64,000 nucleotides of DNA, from contig JBMDXB010000093.1 in assembly GCA_048594885.1 (NCBI GenBank), positions 62,001-126,000 of the forward strand. The letters are read 5' to 3'. This document shows, piece after piece, positions 63,568-64,000 of the stretch. Below the pieces are notes generated by a model. It made no database searches. It saw only the letters and a program-made list of their open reading frames with translations, and was not told the origin of the DNA. The translations under genes were made by a program, and so were the position numbers. How positions within the stretch are numbered: the first letter of the stretch is position 1; every line of letters begins with the position of its first letter. This stretch comes from JBMDXB01 sp048594885. Its GTDB lineage: Bacteria; Acidobacteriota; Vicinamibacteria; Vicinamibacterales; 2-12-FULL-66-21.

Positions 63568-64000
63568 CTTCCTGTCGCCCTACCGTTGCTGATCCGCCGA
63601 TACAGCCATGCTCGCGCCAACTGCCATTCCCGCGTTACCGTGGCGCGCGAGAGCGACAACACCACCGCGACCTCCGCCTCGGAGAGTCCCGCGAAGTACT
63701 TCAGTTCGACGATTTCAGCCTGCCGCGGATCGAGCCGCGCGAGATCCTGCAGCGCATCGTCCAGCATGAGGAGTTCGCAGTCGGGAGGCGGAACTCCCCG
63801 TAATCCTTCGTCAAACGTCACGCGGATGCCGCCAGGACGCTTGGCAGCCTGCCGCTCGCGGGCGTGATCGACGAGGATGCGGCGCATGAGCTGTGCGGCG
63901 AGCGCGAAGAACTGGGCACGATTCACCCAGCTCACACGTCGTTGTGTCATCAAGCGGATGTACGCCTCGTGCACGAGCGCGGTGGGTTGCAGCGTGTGAT
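63564..64000 (-). CDS. ECF-like sigma factor (partial at window edge)
   Basis: This is the C-terminal part of an ECF-like sigma factor: QPTALVHEAYIRL, FFALAAQLMRRILVDHARER (region 2-like), and region 4 with DPRQAEIVELKYFAGLSEAEVAVVLSLSRATVTREW. The 5' end lies beyond the window. It is followed by the propeller kinase with a 4-nt overlap, an arrangement frequent in Acidobacteria. The kinase may control its activity. Confidence 0.88.
   Translation of the reverse strand, partial: HTLQPTALVHEAYIRLMTQRRVSWVNRAQFFALAAQLMRRILVDHARERQAAKRPGGIRVTFDEGLRGVPPPDCELLMLDDALQDLARLDPRQAEIVELKYFAGLSEAEVAVVLSLSRATVTREWQLARAWLYRRISNGRATGR

Overview
The window looks like chromosomal DNA from a high-G+C Acidobacteriota-type bacterium. 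The evidence is indirect but consistent. There is a VWFA-related protein of the kind expanded in Acidobacteria, an ECF-like sigma factor coupled to a Ser/Thr kinase with a PD40 propeller, a HAF-repeat protein, BACON-like repeats, carboxypeptidase-regulatory-like surface proteins and a TonB-dependent receptor. No rRNA or tRNA gene and no CRISPR array were seen.

Layout. 1-3117: end of a large exported BACON-like repeat protein. 3165-4447: RES/DUF2384 toxin-antitoxin pair. 4583-20608: a type IV pilus / type II secretion-like cluster with eight pseudopilin genes, a PilZ plus degenerate-receiver protein, a PilM-PilN fusion, PilO- and PilP/GspC-like genes, an NtrB/NtrC-type two-component pair, a GspE/PilB ATPase and a GspF/PilC platform protein. 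From the pilM fusion onward the genes are tightly packed (mostly 4-nt start/stop overlaps) and form one operon. No secretin, prepilin peptidase or retraction ATPase is present. 20618-40562: housekeeping and envelope genes, including inositol-3-phosphate synthase, an SDR, TonB, a VWA protein, a ZIP transporter, a BON protein, DNA polymerase I, PcnB, and a TonB-dependent receptor with its own two-component system. Several intergenic gaps here carry heptamer tracts built from GGCCAAA/TTTGGCC.

40.7-60.4 kb is an accessory region. It holds two large serine recombinases of one family (one frameshifted, one intact). Each is preceded by about 700 nt of homologous sequence in which several hairpins keep their pairing although the arm sequences differ, then by a small overlapping ORF. 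The recombinase 3' ends share a sequence (core TGGTTGCGGGGGC followed by TCGCAACC) that also occurs as two orphan copies, at 40.7 kb and 60.3 kb, all in the same orientation. This suggests a region built by successive integrations, each leaving a recombinase 3' end as a scar. Cargo includes a DUF433/DUF5615 pair, a HigBA-type pair, a RelB-like antitoxin and an 809-aa protein with a zinc-ribbon and a C-terminal PD-(D/E)XK-like nuclease motif. The 52-60 kb part carries small exported enzymes with several signs of decay.

60700-64000: a Ser/Thr kinase with a beta-propeller sensor domain, preceded by an ECF-like sigma factor that runs off the window. The best candidates for something undescribed are the paired structured leaders of the recombinases and the nuclease cargo between them.
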